From contig NZ_JAAVVZ010000016.1 of the NCBI RefSeq assembly GCF_023910635.1, positions 1 to 60,717 on the forward strand: a stretch of DNA of 60,717 nucleotides. The letters are read 5' to 3'. Below the pieces are notes generated by a model. It saw only the letters and a program-made list of their open reading frames with translations. It was not told the DNA's origin and ran no database searches. The position numbers and the translations under genes were made by a program. Source of the DNA: Sphingorhabdus sp. Its GTDB lineage: Bacteria > Pseudomonadota > Alphaproteobacteria > Sphingomonadales > Sphingomonadaceae. Positions 8,034 to 16,922 of this stretch are shown piece by piece (within the stretch, counting starts at the first letter, position 1; the number at the start of each line of letters is the position of its first letter).

Positions 8034-8816
8034 ATGGCGATGAAATCAATATTTCTCTTTGCACCTGCCGAAACAGCTCTGGGGAAGAAAGGGCCAGTGG
8101 GTTTTGCCATTAGCCTCGCTAAGGCGTACGGCGCACAGCTGACGATTTTCACAGTTGCGCTCGATGTTACGACGCCTGAACGCCACACAGATACACAGGC
8201 GGTGGCATTGGATTTGCGTTCTGCTGCTCAAGCGGCGGGTGTAGAATGTACGTTAATCACCGAACATTCGCATGCCTTGGGCGTCCACGAAGTTGTGGCT
8301 GAACATGCGCGATTGCATGACATAAGCGTTATTGGCAGCCAAGAATCGGGGCTTTTGAACGAGCGGATGGTTGCCGAATATCTTATGTTCGAAAGCGGCC
8401 GACCAGTGATTGTTGTACCCGAAGCCTATGATGCGCCCTACCAAAATGGGGCATTGGGCATCGCTTGGGATAACACCCCAGCCGCTGCGCGCGCGCTGGG
8501 CGATGCCATAACCCTGCTTGGTCCTGAACAAGTGCATTTCATCACCATCGTGGGCGAAAAGCCGCTGCCAACAGACATGGATAACCAGGCACTTGTCCAA
8601 GTTGTTGCCCGACGCGGCGTCAAGGCGGACCATATAAACGCTGCGCTGTTCGGACGCACTATTGGGTTAGCGCTACAACAAGAAGCGGTTGCCGCTGGCT
8701 CCCACATGCTCATCATGGGCGCCTTTGGGCACTCGCGATTACGCAGTTTTATATTGGGCAGCGCCACAGCGGACATTCTGCAAAGCAGCACGATGCCCAC
8801 CCTGTTCTCTCACTGA
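8034..8816 (+). CDS. Universal stress protein, tandem UspA domains
   Basis: The 260-residue protein comprises two UspA-like halves of about 130 residues. The second half carries the nucleotide-binding style C-terminal loop (HMLIMGAFGHSRLRSFILGSAT), close to the G-2x-G-9x-G-S/T pattern of ATP-binding Usp proteins, while the first half is more degenerate (SVIGSQESGLLNERMVAEYLMFESGRPVIVVP). A strong AAGGAG site lies before the ATG. It follows the TerC gene closely. Usp proteins modulate survival under stress in the cytoplasm. No specific partner is identifiable. Confidence 0.9.
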   Translation: MAMKSIFLFAPAETALGKKGPVGFAISLAKAYGAQLTIFTVALDVTTPERHTDTQAVALDLRSAAQAAGVECTLITEHSHALGVHEVVAEHARLHDISVIGSQESGLLNERMVAEYLMFESGRPVIVVPEAYDAPYQNGALGIAWDNTPAAARALGDAITLLGPEQVHFITIVGEKPLPTDMDNQALVQVVARRGVKADHINAALFGRTIGLALQQEAVAAGSHMLIMGAFGHSRLRSFILGSATADILQSSTMPTLFSH

Positions 8817-8843
8817 ACGCACAAACAGCAGTGGATTAGAAGG

Positions 8844-9164
8844 CTAACGCCGGTCTTTGGTCGGTGCGTTAAAGTCGGGCGGTTTGTTGGCTATCCAGTC
8901 GACAAACCGCCCGATTTCGTCATGCGCCAATAAAGCGCCGACAGTGGCGAAGCGCTTTTCAAGATCGCTGTTGGTGAAATTGGCGTGAATGGTCCGGTGG
9001 CAGATCGGGTGCACCGGTTGCCGCTCTTTCCCGCCCCGGCTTTTCGGCACGGGATGATGCCATTCGGTCACATTACCCATTGGGCGCGCGCAGAGCCAGC
9101 AGCTCAATTCTGGCTCCGCTGACACTTCGTCCGCTTCGTAATGATCGCGAATTTTGCGCGCCAT
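8844..9164 (-). CDS. HNH-type nuclease-like protein
   Basis: A 106-residue protein with a compact HNH/zinc-finger core: the CWLC pair near residue 22, then EWHHPVPKSRGGKE, then HPICHRTIHANF. This matches the C-x2-C, H-H, N/G-rich loop and second histidine layout of small HNH domains. The rest is short helical sequence. An AGGAAA site precedes the start. It lies alone between the Usp gene and the M20 hydrolase, with no methylase or phage genes nearby. Its target is unknown. A housekeeping role is as plausible as a defensive one. Confidence 0.78.
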   Translation of the reverse strand: MARKIRDHYEADEVSAEPELSCWLCARPMGNVTEWHHPVPKSRGGKERQPVHPICHRTIHANFTNSDLEKRFATVGALLAHDEIGRFVDWIANKPPDFNAPTKDRR

Positions 9165-9197
9165 AATGGCTTTTCCTATACTCTGCTTGGCCAGCGA

Positions 9198-10532
9198 TCA
9201 GTTTTTGCTTGGCCCAAGCAAATCGAGCACCGCAGCGGTCGTTGCCTCAATCCCCAGCCGCACGGATGATTCCGGATCAATTTTGAACAAAGGCGAATGG
9301 TGGCCAGCCACGGAAGGTCCGCCATTCTTTGCGGCAGCGATCCATTCAGGCTTCGTCCCGCCAACAGCGAAATAATAGCCCGGAATGCCATGTTTCTGAT
9401 CCACGAAGAAGGCAAAGTCTTCGGCGCCCATTGTCGTCTGGCGGAATGGTGTCACCACATCCTTACCCAAGGCATCGGCAATAGCCCCGTTCAAGCGGCG
9501 GGCAAGCGCGCCGTCATTGACCGTGACCGGCGTGCTTTCCGTCACTGTAACAATCGGCAACTTGTCTGCGGGCAAGCCATGTGCCGCGCCAATGCCCTTG
9601 GCAACGCGCTCAATGGAGGCAATCAACTGGTCGCGCACCGCCTGATTGTTGGAACGCACCGTTACCTGCAAGTCCGCATATTCGGATATGATATTATGCT
9701 TTGTTCCGGCGTGGAAAGCGCCAACGGTAATCACGCCGGGGTCCAATGGTCCCTTTTCGCGGCTGATGATCGATTGAAGGCCGACAACGATCTGCGAGGC
9801 AATATAGACCGGGTCGCGGCCCAAATGGGGCGCTGCGCCATGGGTGGCAATGCCGGGAACGCGAATATCAACGCTGTCGGCCGACGAATATTGAATACCT
9901 TCTGACGCGGAGATTTTACCGGTCTCAAGCTCTGCTGCGACATGGAAGGCCAATGCATAATCCGGCTTTGGAAAACGGGTGTAGAGCCCGTCTGCTATCA
10001 TCGCCTTTGCGCCGCCGACGCGTTCTTCGGCAGGTTGAACGATGAACAATACTGTCCCCTTCCAACGATCCTTCATCCGCGCCAACTGGCGCGCTGTACC
10101 CACCAATGAGGTGATATGCACATCATGGCCGCACGCGTGCATCACGGGCATTTCAAGGCCATCGATCCCGACCTGTTTCACCGTCGACGCATTGGCAAGA
10201 CCGGAGCGTTCTTGCACAGGCAGACCGTCCATATCCGCACGGACAAGGACGACTGGTCCATCACCGTTTTTCAACATACCAACGACGCCGGTGCCGCCGA
10301 CTTTCTCGGTGACGACCATTCCGGGCACGGCGCGCAGTTCCTGCGCCATACGCGCGGCGGTTTTAAATTCGCGGAATGACAATTCAGGGTTGCGATGAAA
10401 ATGGTCCCACAGGCTCGCCAGCGACTTGTCATAATCCGCCTTAATCGACTCTGCGTAATCTGGCTGCGCGACTGCTGGCGTTACGACCAACGCGCTGGCC
10501 AAGAATGCGCCCAAAATAGACCTTTTAATCAT
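9198..10532 (-). CDS. M20 family metallo-amidohydrolase, exported
   Basis: The 444-residue protein begins with a cleavable signal peptide (about residues 1-22, ending VTPAVAQ) and is a peptidase M20D-type amidohydrolase. Metal-binding motifs include MHACGHDVH, the EERVGGA segment with the catalytic glutamate, and the C-terminal MGAEDFAFF. Relatives hydrolyse N-acyl amino acids, hippurate or indole-3-acetyl amino acids. Periplasmic location follows from the signal peptide. A textbook AGGAGG site is present. It lies downstream of the serine hydrolase with 49 bases between them and could share its transcript. Substrate specificity is not inferable. Confidence 0.92.
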   Translation of the reverse strand: MIKRSILGAFLASALVVTPAVAQPDYAESIKADYDKSLASLWDHFHRNPELSFREFKTAARMAQELRAVPGMVVTEKVGGTGVVGMLKNGDGPVVLVRADMDGLPVQERSGLANASTVKQVGIDGLEMPVMHACGHDVHITSLVGTARQLARMKDRWKGTVLFIVQPAEERVGGAKAMIADGLYTRFPKPDYALAFHVAAELETGKISASEGIQYSSADSVDIRVPGIATHGAAPHLGRDPVYIASQIVVGLQSIISREKGPLDPGVITVGAFHAGTKHNIISEYADLQVTVRSNNQAVRDQLIASIERVAKGIGAAHGLPADKLPIVTVTESTPVTVNDGALARRLNGAIADALGKDVVTPFRQTTMGAEDFAFFVDQKHGIPGYYFAVGGTKPEWIAAAKNGGPSVAGHHSPLFKIDPESSVRLGIEATTAAVLDLLGPSKN

Positions 10533-10581
10533 CTTACTTCCTCCTGTTATCTAAGTTTTCCGTTATCTATCGCCAACGCTA

Positions 10582-11739
10582 TCATGGACACCGGTCAAAG
10601 CAATGCCCAACGGCGGAAAATTCATCGACCATAGTCACGTAGCGGTAAAAGCCCCTGCGTTCGGCAGGGTTGATCCAAAAGCCCGCACGCAGCGAATACG
10701 CCTCCCCCACATGGCCGAACCAGCGATGGCCAGCCTTGTCGGTCAACCAATGCACGCCAAGGCCATAGCCGGTAAAATAGCCCTTATCATCATCACCATT
10801 TTTGCCGTCAAAGGTCCAGACAGGGCCAATCATCTGCGCGAAACTTTTGCGCGACAATAAAGGTGCGCCATCGCGCAACAGCAATTGACCGATTTTTGCC
10901 AGATCGCCCGCCGAAATACGTAATCCGCCCTGCGGGCTGAAAGCCGACCCGTTGCGACCAAGCACATAGAGCTTATCAACGTCACAGCTTCCGTCGCTGG
11001 CGGGGTAAACCGCGCATGGGTCAGGCCCGTTCATCGGCGCATCGCGCGCTAGGTCTCCATTGGGTCGCAGCAAAGTGACCGCCTGCGCACGCCGCCCGTC
11101 GCTGCACCCGGCACCCCAATTATAGCAGGCATCCAGCCCAAGCGGCGTCAGCACCAGCCGCGCCATCAGCCGGTCAAAGCGTTCACCTGTTGCCCCCTCC
11201 ATCACCGCCGCGATCAACGGCGAATTTATATTGGCGTAAGAAAAATATGTGCCCGGCGCGTGGTTCAGTTCCCATGCCTTTGGGTCGACAAGCACGGCCT
11301 CAAGACTGCCATCAAGCGGCACGATATAATCCACAGAGTCACGTAAACCGCTTTGATGCGATAACAAAACGCGCAAGGTAATTGGTGCATCGGGAAAGGC
11401 CGGATTGCGGACACGCCAACCCAGATAGTCATTCACGTCGCGATCGAGATCAAGAGTGCCTTGTTCCCATAACCGCATGACGCCAATGGCGACCACCAGT
11501 TTTGAAATCGACGCGACCCGCGCCGGATCATCTATGGTCACTGGCCGCCCGGCAACGCCGGCATCGCCCTCGACTATCGCGGGGGTGATGCTGTCCGATG
11601 TGAAATCGACTTTGACCACTGCGGGCCGGATATTGGCCTGGCCAGACAGCGTTTCCGCACCGCCGGTCGTTGCACATCCGGAGGCTATAACCACGGCCAG
11701 CGTTGCGCAGACCAACCTTAAGCGGCGCAGATGCATCAT
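10582..11739 (-). CDS. Class C beta-lactamase-like serine hydrolase (lipoprotein)
   Basis: The N-terminus carries a lipoprotein signal ending in ASGCAT. The catalytic fold of the class C beta-lactamase/esterase/DD-peptidase superfamily is evident: the SxxK nucleophile in ASISKLVVA, a Tyr-x-Asn motif in FSYANIN, and an HVG triad near the C-terminus (WFGHVGEAY). The 385-residue length is typical of the beta-lactamase-related esterase group. Two tandem ATGs (11739 and 11736) overlap the stop of the upstream DUF3617 gene, so it is the third gene of a coupled group. An antibiotic resistance role should not be assumed. Confidence 0.88.
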   Translation of the reverse strand: MMHLRRLRLVCATLAVVIASGCATTGGAETLSGQANIRPAVVKVDFTSDSITPAIVEGDAGVAGRPVTIDDPARVASISKLVVAIGVMRLWEQGTLDLDRDVNDYLGWRVRNPAFPDAPITLRVLLSHQSGLRDSVDYIVPLDGSLEAVLVDPKAWELNHAPGTYFSYANINSPLIAAVMEGATGERFDRLMARLVLTPLGLDACYNWGAGCSDGRRAQAVTLLRPNGDLARDAPMNGPDPCAVYPASDGSCDVDKLYVLGRNGSAFSPQGGLRISAGDLAKIGQLLLRDGAPLLSRKSFAQMIGPVWTFDGKNGDDDKGYFTGYGLGVHWLTDKAGHRWFGHVGEAYSLRAGFWINPAERRGFYRYVTMVDEFSAVGHCFDRCP

Positions 11740-12293
11740 GACGCGGGGCAGGCACCCATATATTTGCCCCTTGCCGTGCCCTGCATGGCGACCTTTCCGA
11801 CCATCGGCAGGCGGACATCTAATGTGCTGTCATAGTTGAATTCGGTTTCGCCCATGACGCCGGCAAGTTCCATGTCCACGCTGCCCATGCTATCCATGCC
11901 GCAAGACAATTTCATGCGCACATTTTGTCCGGAAATATCAAACGCCTTGTAAACGCATTTTTCAGCGCCGGTGCCGCCAAAGAAATCCGCACCTGGTTTT
12001 TTCGCTTCGGCATCGGTCAGGCAACTTTGGCTGGAGGCGCTTTTCGCCAGTTCGTCCATGATCCGCTGCTTTTCGGCTTTACCCAGCGTCGAAACATTGA
12101 TGTCCGCAAAAACGAAATTGGTTTCCCAAAGCCCGGGCTTCATCGGAATGAACGCATCATAATCCATTTCGGCCGCGCGCTCTTGGCTGTCGATGATGCC
12201 GTTGCCGTCCTTATCCGCGCTGCTGTCGGCGCAAGATGCCAAACCCAGCACGGCCATTGCGGGCAACACCGCCTGTGTCATAATCATCTTCAT
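11736..12293 (-). CDS. DUF3617 lipoprotein with an EF-hand loop
   Basis: The 185-residue protein has a lipoprotein-type signal (VLGLASCADS). A canonical EF-hand calcium loop, DKDGNGIIDSQE, follows immediately. The remainder is a DUF3617 domain, opened by MKPGLWETN and containing the conserved cysteine pairs (SCLTDAEA, EKCVYK, KLSCGM). DUF3617 proteins are periplasmic and uncharacterised. It overlaps both neighbours by ATGA and is a paralogue of the next gene upstream, which carries the same loop-plus-domain arrangement. Calcium binding is inferred from the loop only. Confidence 0.85.
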   Translation of the reverse strand: MKMIMTQAVLPAMAVLGLASCADSSADKDGNGIIDSQERAAEMDYDAFIPMKPGLWETNFVFADINVSTLGKAEKQRIMDELAKSASSQSCLTDAEAKKPGADFFGGTGAEKCVYKAFDISGQNVRMKLSCGMDSMGSVDMELAGVMGETEFNYDSTLDVRLPMVGKVAMQGTARGKYMGACPAS

Positions 12294-12832
12294 GCGGGGC
12301 AGTCTCCGACGCGCTTTCCTTCGATCTTACCGGTCATCTTGACTGCACCCATCGGCGTGCCGTCAGTGTTCTGTTCAATGCTCATGGTGTAGGTTTCAGC
12401 GCTGAATTTGCCATCCATTTTGCTCTTCACAATTATTGGGCCCGCAGGTTTACAGGTCATAGCCATCTTCACACCGGCAGTAGAACGGTCGAGCGCTTCA
12501 AAGGTGCAATTGGCCTCCGGCTGCGCGCCAAAAAACTCCATACCGGGCTTGTCGACTTGCGCTTGCGTCAGGCAGCTGCGCTGGGTCACGCCTTGGCCCA
12601 TTTGCGTCTTGAGGGTTTCCTGCATTGCGGCGGAGGCACCGGGCGCTTCAATTTTATCGAAACTAATTTTTACCTCCCATAGGCCGGGTTTCATCGCCAT
12701 CGCGCCACCATCTGCCATTTCGGTCGCTGCTTCGGCGTCGCTGATTTTGCCGTCGCCATTGGTGTCGGCACCCTTGTCGGCACAGGCGGATAACGCCAGC
12801 GCGGCGGCGCTTAATAGGAAGAATTTATGCAT
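12290..12832 (-). CDS. DUF3617 lipoprotein with an EF-hand loop (paralogue, first gene of the group)
   Basis: I place the start at the ATG at 12832, which gives a clean lipoprotein signal (MHKFFLLSAAALALSACAD). The frame stays open further upstream but without a signal-like sequence. As in its neighbour, an EF-hand loop (DTNGDGKISDAE) follows the lipid cysteine, and a DUF3617 domain starts at MKPGLWEVK with cysteines in RSCLTQ, ANCTFE and MTCKPA. The product would be about 180 residues. The 5' region of this operon ends about 90 bases from the IS5-family element, so its promoter lies between the element and the gene or reads out from the element. Confidence 0.83.
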   Translation of the reverse strand: MHKFFLLSAAALALSACADKGADTNGDGKISDAEAATEMADGGAMAMKPGLWEVKISFDKIEAPGASAAMQETLKTQMGQGVTQRSCLTQAQVDKPGMEFFGAQPEANCTFEALDRSTAGVKMAMTCKPAGPIIVKSKMDGKFSAETYTMSIEQNTDGTPMGAVKMTGKIEGKRVGDCPA

Positions 12833-12998
12833 TGAACTATCCTCTCGTCTGTCCTGACCCTTAGTGTCGCCGCATGCCCCAAAAGGCAACAGCGATAAAC
12901 AATGCCGCTGAAAGGTCACACTAGGTCACATACTCATAAATTGGATTCCCAAAGTGATTGATATCTGATTCAATGCTTTTTCTGGAAGGGAGAAGCTG

Positions 12999-13364
12999 AT
13001 GGCACGGTTTGATTTGACAGATTTCGAGTGGTTGGTGATCCAGCCTTTGTTGCCGACCAAGGTGCGTGGCGTGAAGCGGGTTGATGATCGGCGGGTTTTG
13101 AACGGGATATTCTGGCGGTTACGCACTGGCGCGCCTTGGGCGGATATTCCGGCGCGATACGGTCCGTATACGACCTGTGTGAACCGGTTCAACCGCTGGC
13201 GCAGAGCCGGTGTGTGGAAGCATATATTGGATGCAGTTTCCGTGGCTTACGAAGGCAATATCCAGATGATCGACTCGTCTTCGATCCGGGTTCATCAACA
13301 TGGAGCCAATGGTAAAAAAAAGACCAGCGATCCCGTTGCATGGGTCACTCGCGTGGCGGCCTGA
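12999..13364 (+). CDS. IS5-family transposase, N-terminal frame (OrfA)
   Basis: The frame encodes the N-terminal DNA-binding and linker part of an IS427-type transposase (FDLTDFEWLVIQPLLP near the start, then the RRVLNGIFWRLRTGAPWADIP signature). It contains the first catalytic aspartate in QMIDSSSIRVH. An AAGGGAG site lies upstream of the ATG. Read without a shift, the protein ends a few codons after the A8 tract with unrelated residues. A -1 slip at 13314-13321 joins it to OrfB. Confidence 0.88.
   Translation: MARFDLTDFEWLVIQPLLPTKVRGVKRVDDRRVLNGIFWRLRTGAPWADIPARYGPYTTCVNRFNRWRRAGVWKHILDAVSVAYEGNIQMIDSSSIRVHQHGANGKKKTSDPVAWVTRVAA
13314..13321 (+). promoter_or_regulatory. A8 slippery site for -1 transposase frameshift
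   Basis: Eight consecutive A residues followed by G (codons AAA AAA AAG in OrfA) provide an AAAAAAG slippery heptamer at the OrfA/OrfB junction. OrfA is in frame 3 and OrfB in frame 2, so one base of backward slippage yields the full DDE protein. I see no clear downstream pseudoknot. Confidence 0.75.
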
Positions 13365-13768
13365 CCACCAAGATACATGCACTGGTCGATGCGATGGGCA
13401 TGCCGATCATGCTCAAGCTGACCGAAGGGCAAGCCGCCGATGGTCGCAGTGCAGCAGACATGTTCGATACCGTCGGCAAAGGGGATATCCTGCTCGCCGA
13501 CCGGGCTTATGACTCCGATGCGTTGCGCGCCGAAATGGAGGCGCGCGGTGCCAGGGCCAATATCCGCGCCATGCCGCAACGCGTGATCAAACCGGCATTT
13601 AGTCACTTCCTCTATAAGCAACGCAACCTCGTCGAGCGCTTCTTTAATAAACTCAAGCATTTCAGAGCAGTTGCCACGCGATACGATCAAAGAGACGATA
13701 ATTATCTCGCCTCTGTCCAACTCGCATCAATCCGGATCTGGTTGAGACATAATGAGTCTGTGGCCTAA
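13340..13768 (+). CDS. IS5-family transposase, C-terminal frame (OrfB)
   Basis: This frame carries the rest of the DDE catalytic domain: GHSRGGLTTKIHALVDA, the second aspartate in LLADRAYDSD and the glutamate in RNLVERFFNKLKHF. It is probably expressed mainly as an OrfA-OrfB fusion by -1 frameshifting at the A-run upstream. After the shift the junction reads GKKK then DQRSRCMGHSRGGL, which matches the continuous sequence of single-frame relatives. The ATG at 13340 has no evident ribosome-binding site. The TAA stop overlaps the right-hand TA target copy. Confidence 0.86.
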   Translation: MGHSRGGLTTKIHALVDAMGMPIMLKLTEGQAADGRSAADMFDTVGKGDILLADRAYDSDALRAEMEARGARANIRAMPQRVIKPAFSHFLYKQRNLVERFFNKLKHFRAVATRYDQRDDNYLASVQLASIRIWLRHNESVA

Positions 13769-13976
13769 GGTCTCACCTAAAACGCCTGCTTTTGCCGCGA
13801 ATAACGCCCGTATAAACCTCGGTTGCGTCTGTATTCATCCCAACGCCTTTACGTCCCTTATTCATGGCGAAGGATAAAACAAATATCTGCCGTGTAGGAA
13901 AGTAAATTTGTTGCATCGCGCCGCAATCCTGCCCACGCCTCTTGCCCTTGCTGCGTGCAAAGCACATATAGCGAAC
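13769..13976. other. Leader region of uvrB next to the IS element
   Basis: About 208 bases separate the IS element from the proposed uvrB start. I looked for the alphaproteobacterial LexA box (GTTC-N7-GTTC) and found none. No other gene or repeat is evident. The original upstream control region may have been displaced by the insertion. Confidence 0.4.
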
Positions 13977-16163
13977 ATGGCAGAGCTCATCATCCGCCGT
14001 GGGCTGGAAGAACCGGACACGGTTGGCACCTTCACCCCGCACCGCCCGGAACGCCCGTCCAAGCTGGAGGGAGGCAGGCCTTTTAAGATCGTGTCGGATT
14101 ATGCGCCGGCCGGCGACCAGCCGACGGCCATTCGCGAACTTGTCGAAACGGCACTGACGGGGGAAAAGAATCAGGTTCTGTTAGGCGTCACTGGATCGGG
14201 TAAGACCTTTACCGTGGCGCAAGTCATTGAAAAATTGCAGCGTCCGGCGCTTATCCTTGCGCCAAACAAGATACTGGCGGCGCAGCTATATGGCGAGTTT
14301 AAAAGCTTCTTCCCCGACAATGCAGTGGAATATTTCGTCTCTTATTATGACTATTACCAGCCCGAGGCCTATGTCCCGCGTAGCGACACCTATATCGAAA
14401 AGGAATCGAGCGTAAACGAGGCGATTGATCGGATGCGCCATTCGGCGACTCGGTCTTTGCTGGAACGCGACGACGTGATCATTGTCGCTTCGGTGTCATG
14501 TATTTACGGCATCGGCTCCGTCGAAACATATTCTGCGATGATTTTCGACCTGAAAAAGGGCGAAAGCGTTGATCAGCGTGAATTGATCCGCAAGCTTGTC
14601 GCGCTTCAATATAAGCGCAACGACATGGCCTTTGGCCGTGGTAATTTCCGCGTGCGCGGCGACAATCTCGAAATATTCCCATCGCATTACGAAGATACCG
14701 CGTGGCGCGTCAGTTTCTTTGGCGACGAGATTGAGGAGATTGCCGAGTTCGACCCGCTGACCGGCAATACAGGCGCGAAGTTGAACAGCGTGCGCGTTTA
14801 CGCCAACAGCCATTATGTCACCCCCGGTCCAACGATGAAGCAAGCCAGCGAAGCAATCCGCTTTGAGCTGACTGAGCGGTTGAAGGAGCTTGTTTCCGAG
14901 GGCAAATTGCTGGAGGCGCAGCGATTAGAGGAGCGGACCAATTTCGATCTTGAGATGATTGCCGCAACGGGTTCATGTGCTGGCATCGAAAATTATTCGC
15001 GCTTTCTAACGGGCCGCTTGCCGGGTGAGCCACCGCCGACCTTGTTTGAATATCTGCCCGACAATGCGCTTTTGTTCGTTGACGAAAGTCACCAGACGGT
15101 GCCGCAAATTGGTGCAATGGCCAAAGGCGACCATCGGCGAAAGCTGACCTTGGCCGAATATGGCTTCCGCCTGCCGTCGTGCATCGATAACCGGCCACTG
15201 CGTTTCAACGAATGGGACATTATGCGCCCACAAACGGTGTGCGTTTCGGCAACGCCGGGCGGGTGGGAAATGGAGCAATCGGGCGGCGTCTTTGCCGAAC
15301 AGGTCATTCGTCCAACGGGACTGATCGACCCGCCGGTTGAGATCAAGCCTGTCGAAGACCAAGTGCAGGATTGCATAAACGAATGCCGCAAAACGGCGGA
15401 AGCGGGATTCCGCACGTTGGTCACCACGCTGACCAAGCGCATGGCGGAGGACTTGACCGAGTTCATGCACGAAGCGGGGCTGCGCGTGCGATATATGCAC
15501 AGCGATGTTGAGACTTTGGAGCGCATTGAACTGATCCGCGACCTGCGGCGCGGGGTGTATGACGTGCTGGTGGGTATCAACTTGCTGCGGGAAGGTCTCG
15601 ATATTCCCGAATGCGCGCTAGTCGCGATATTGGATGCCGACAAAGAAGGTTTCCTGCGCAGCGAAACGTCCTTAATCCAGACGATCGGCCGCGCGGCGCG
15701 CAACATTGAAGGCCGCGTGATCCTATATGCCGACCGTATGACCGGCAGCATGGAGCGCGCCATTCGCGAAACCGACCGCCGCCGTGAAAAGCAGCATGCT
15801 TACAATATCGAACATGGGATCACCCCGGCCACGATCAAGCGCGACATTCACGACATCGTCGCCGACACGGCCAGCCGCGATTCGGTGCTTGTCGAGATTG
15901 ACGCCGACGGTGCCAACAACCTCGTCGGGCATAATTTGCGGGCCTATATTGATGATCTGGAAAAGAAGATGCGCGCTGCAGCCGCCGATCTGGAGTTCGA
16001 AGAGGCTGGCCGCCTGCGCGACGAAATCAGGTCTTTGGAGGCAAGTGAACTTGGCCTGCCGCACCCGCAGCATGTTGCTGCCCCCAAGGGCCGCGCCACC
16101 GAAGGCCAGCCCGGCACACGCAAAATGCGTTATGGCAAAACGCAGCGCAAGTTCGGGAAATAA
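13977..16163 (+). CDS. uvrB: UvrB, excinuclease ABC subunit B
   Basis: UvrB is the damage-verifying helicase-like subunit of nucleotide excision repair. The protein has the Walker A motif GVTGSGKT (about residue 55), the beta-hairpin [20 protein letters not shown], helicase motifs through [18 protein letters not shown], and the C-terminal UVR domain ([24 protein letters not shown]) that contacts UvrC. The ATG at 13977 gives the normal N-terminus ([15 protein letters not shown]). The frame extends 23 codons upstream but those codons look non-homologous. About 728 residues is a usual length for alphaproteobacterial UvrB. It converges on the TSUP gene with a three-base gap. Confidence 0.97.
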   Translation: MAELIIRRGLEEPDTVGTFTPHRPERPSKLEGGRPFKIVSDYAPAGDQPTAIRELVETALTGEKNQVLLGVTGSGKTFTVAQVIEKLQRPALILAPNKILAAQLYGEFKSFFPDNAVEYFVSYYDYYQPEAYVPRSDTYIEKESSVNEAIDRMRHSATRSLLERDDVIIVASVSCIYGIGSVETYSAMIFDLKKGESVDQRELIRKLVALQYKRNDMAFGRGNFRVRGDNLEIFPSHYEDTAWRVSFFGDEIEEIAEFDPLTGNTGAKLNSVRVYANSHYVTPGPTMKQASEAIRFELTERLKELVSEGKLLEAQRLEERTNFDLEMIAATGSCAGIENYSRFLTGRLPGEPPPTLFEYLPDNALLFVDESHQTVPQIGAMAKGDHRRKLTLAEYGFRLPSCIDNRPLRFNEWDIMRPQTVCVSATPGGWEMEQSGGVFAEQVIRPTGLIDPPVEIKPVEDQVQDCINECRKTAEAGFRTLVTTLTKRMAEDLTEFMHEAGLRVRYMHSDVETLERIELIRDLRRGVYDVLVGINLLREGLDIPECALVAILDADKEGFLRSETSLIQTIGRAARNIEGRVILYADRMTGSMERAIRETDRRREKQHAYNIEHGITPATIKRDIHDIVADTASRDSVLVEIDADGANNLVGHNLRAYIDDLEKKMRAAAADLEFEEAGRLRDEIRSLEASELGLPHPQHVAAPKGRATEGQPGTRKMRYGKTQRKFGK

Positions 16164-16166
16164 GCT

Positions 16167-16922
16167 TTAATTCAGTAACCGCAAAACGGCCGAAAGCCCG
16201 GCAAGGCCAAGAACACCAGCGACAAAACTGCGCCACAAGGTCGGTGGCACCCGGCCAAAGGATTTCGCGCCAAGCCAGTTGCCCAGCAGCACCGACGGGA
16301 ACAGCAACAACGATAACCACAACAGGCGCGCGTTCGCCAATCCAAGGACATAAGCGGATATCGTGCCCGCAATCGCGGTGGCGAAAAACACCAGCATCAT
16401 GGATGCCCGCGCTTCCTTGGGCGGGATAGGCTGGCGCAGATAAAAGGGCACCACGGGCGGGCCCGGCATCGCGGCAAAACCGGTCAATATGCCCGAGGCG
16501 ATTCCCGTTAGCGCCGTTTCCTTCGGCCCGGGACGCAGTCCCCCGCGTTGCGGCAGCAGCACGAGCACAAACGCCCCAATCGCGATGGCAGCAATCATCA
16601 ACCGCGCAACATCTGGGCTGGTATGCATCAACAGCCAAATCCCCAGCGGCGTTGCCAACATGGCAAAAACCGCAATCATCAACGCGCTTTGCCGGTGCGC
16701 GTCGGCGTAAATGACTTTCAACCCAACAGGCCCAATCAGCACCTGAAGCAATATGCCGATGACCACTGCCTCACCCGGCTTCACAATCAACCCGAACAAA
16801 GGCACAAGAATGATGGCCATGCCAAAGCCAGTCAGCCCACGAATATAGGCCGCGCCAAAAGTCATCGCCGCCAACAGCAATGCTTGCGCTGTGGTAATTC
16901 CAATCAGGTCTTGAATGTTCAA
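16167..16922 (-). CDS. TSUP (TauE/SafE) family membrane permease
   Basis: A 251-residue, highly hydrophobic protein with about eight transmembrane segments arranged as two halves, each with a glycine- and proline-rich motif (GLTGFGMAIILVPLFGLI and GFAAMPGPPVVPFYL). This is the TSUP pattern of sulfite, sulfonate or other organic-anion exporters. The likely start is a TTG at 16922 that overlaps the stop of the upstream DUF305 gene (TTGA), because the next ATG would remove the first membrane helix. Translational coupling with DUF305 is therefore expected. The substrate is unknown. Confidence 0.85.
   Translation of the reverse strand: MNIQDLIGITTAQALLLAAMTFGAAYIRGLTGFGMAIILVPLFGLIVKPGEAVVIGILLQVLIGPVGLKVIYADAHRQSALMIAVFAMLATPLGIWLLMHTSPDVARLMIAAIAIGAFVLVLLPQRGGLRPGPKETALTGIASGILTGFAAMPGPPVVPFYLRQPIPPKEARASMMLVFFATAIAGTISAYVLGLANARLLWLSLLLFPSVLLGNWLGAKSFGRVPPTLWRSFVAGVLGLAGLSAVLRLLN

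Larger units (their letters stand above)
12924..13765 (+). mobile_element. IS5-family insertion sequence (IS427-like group)
   Basis: The element spans 842 bp. Its ends are imperfect inverted repeats: GGTCACATACTCATAA on the left and, read inward, GGCCACAGACTCATTA on the right, 13 of 16 matching. A TA dinucleotide flanks both ends (12922-12923 and 13766-13767), consistent with a 2-bp target duplication in this group. The transposase is encoded in two overlapping frames joined by a run of eight A residues. The insertion lies between the DUF3617 operon and uvrB, so it may have separated or altered their promoters. Confidence 0.88.

Noticed and set aside
10582-11739. Antibiotic-resistance beta-lactamase
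   Set aside because: It has the class C superfamily motifs but resembles esterase or DD-peptidase relatives; no resistance context is present.
13769-13976. LexA box upstream of uvrB
   Set aside because: No GTTC-N7-GTTC or close variant was found in this segment.
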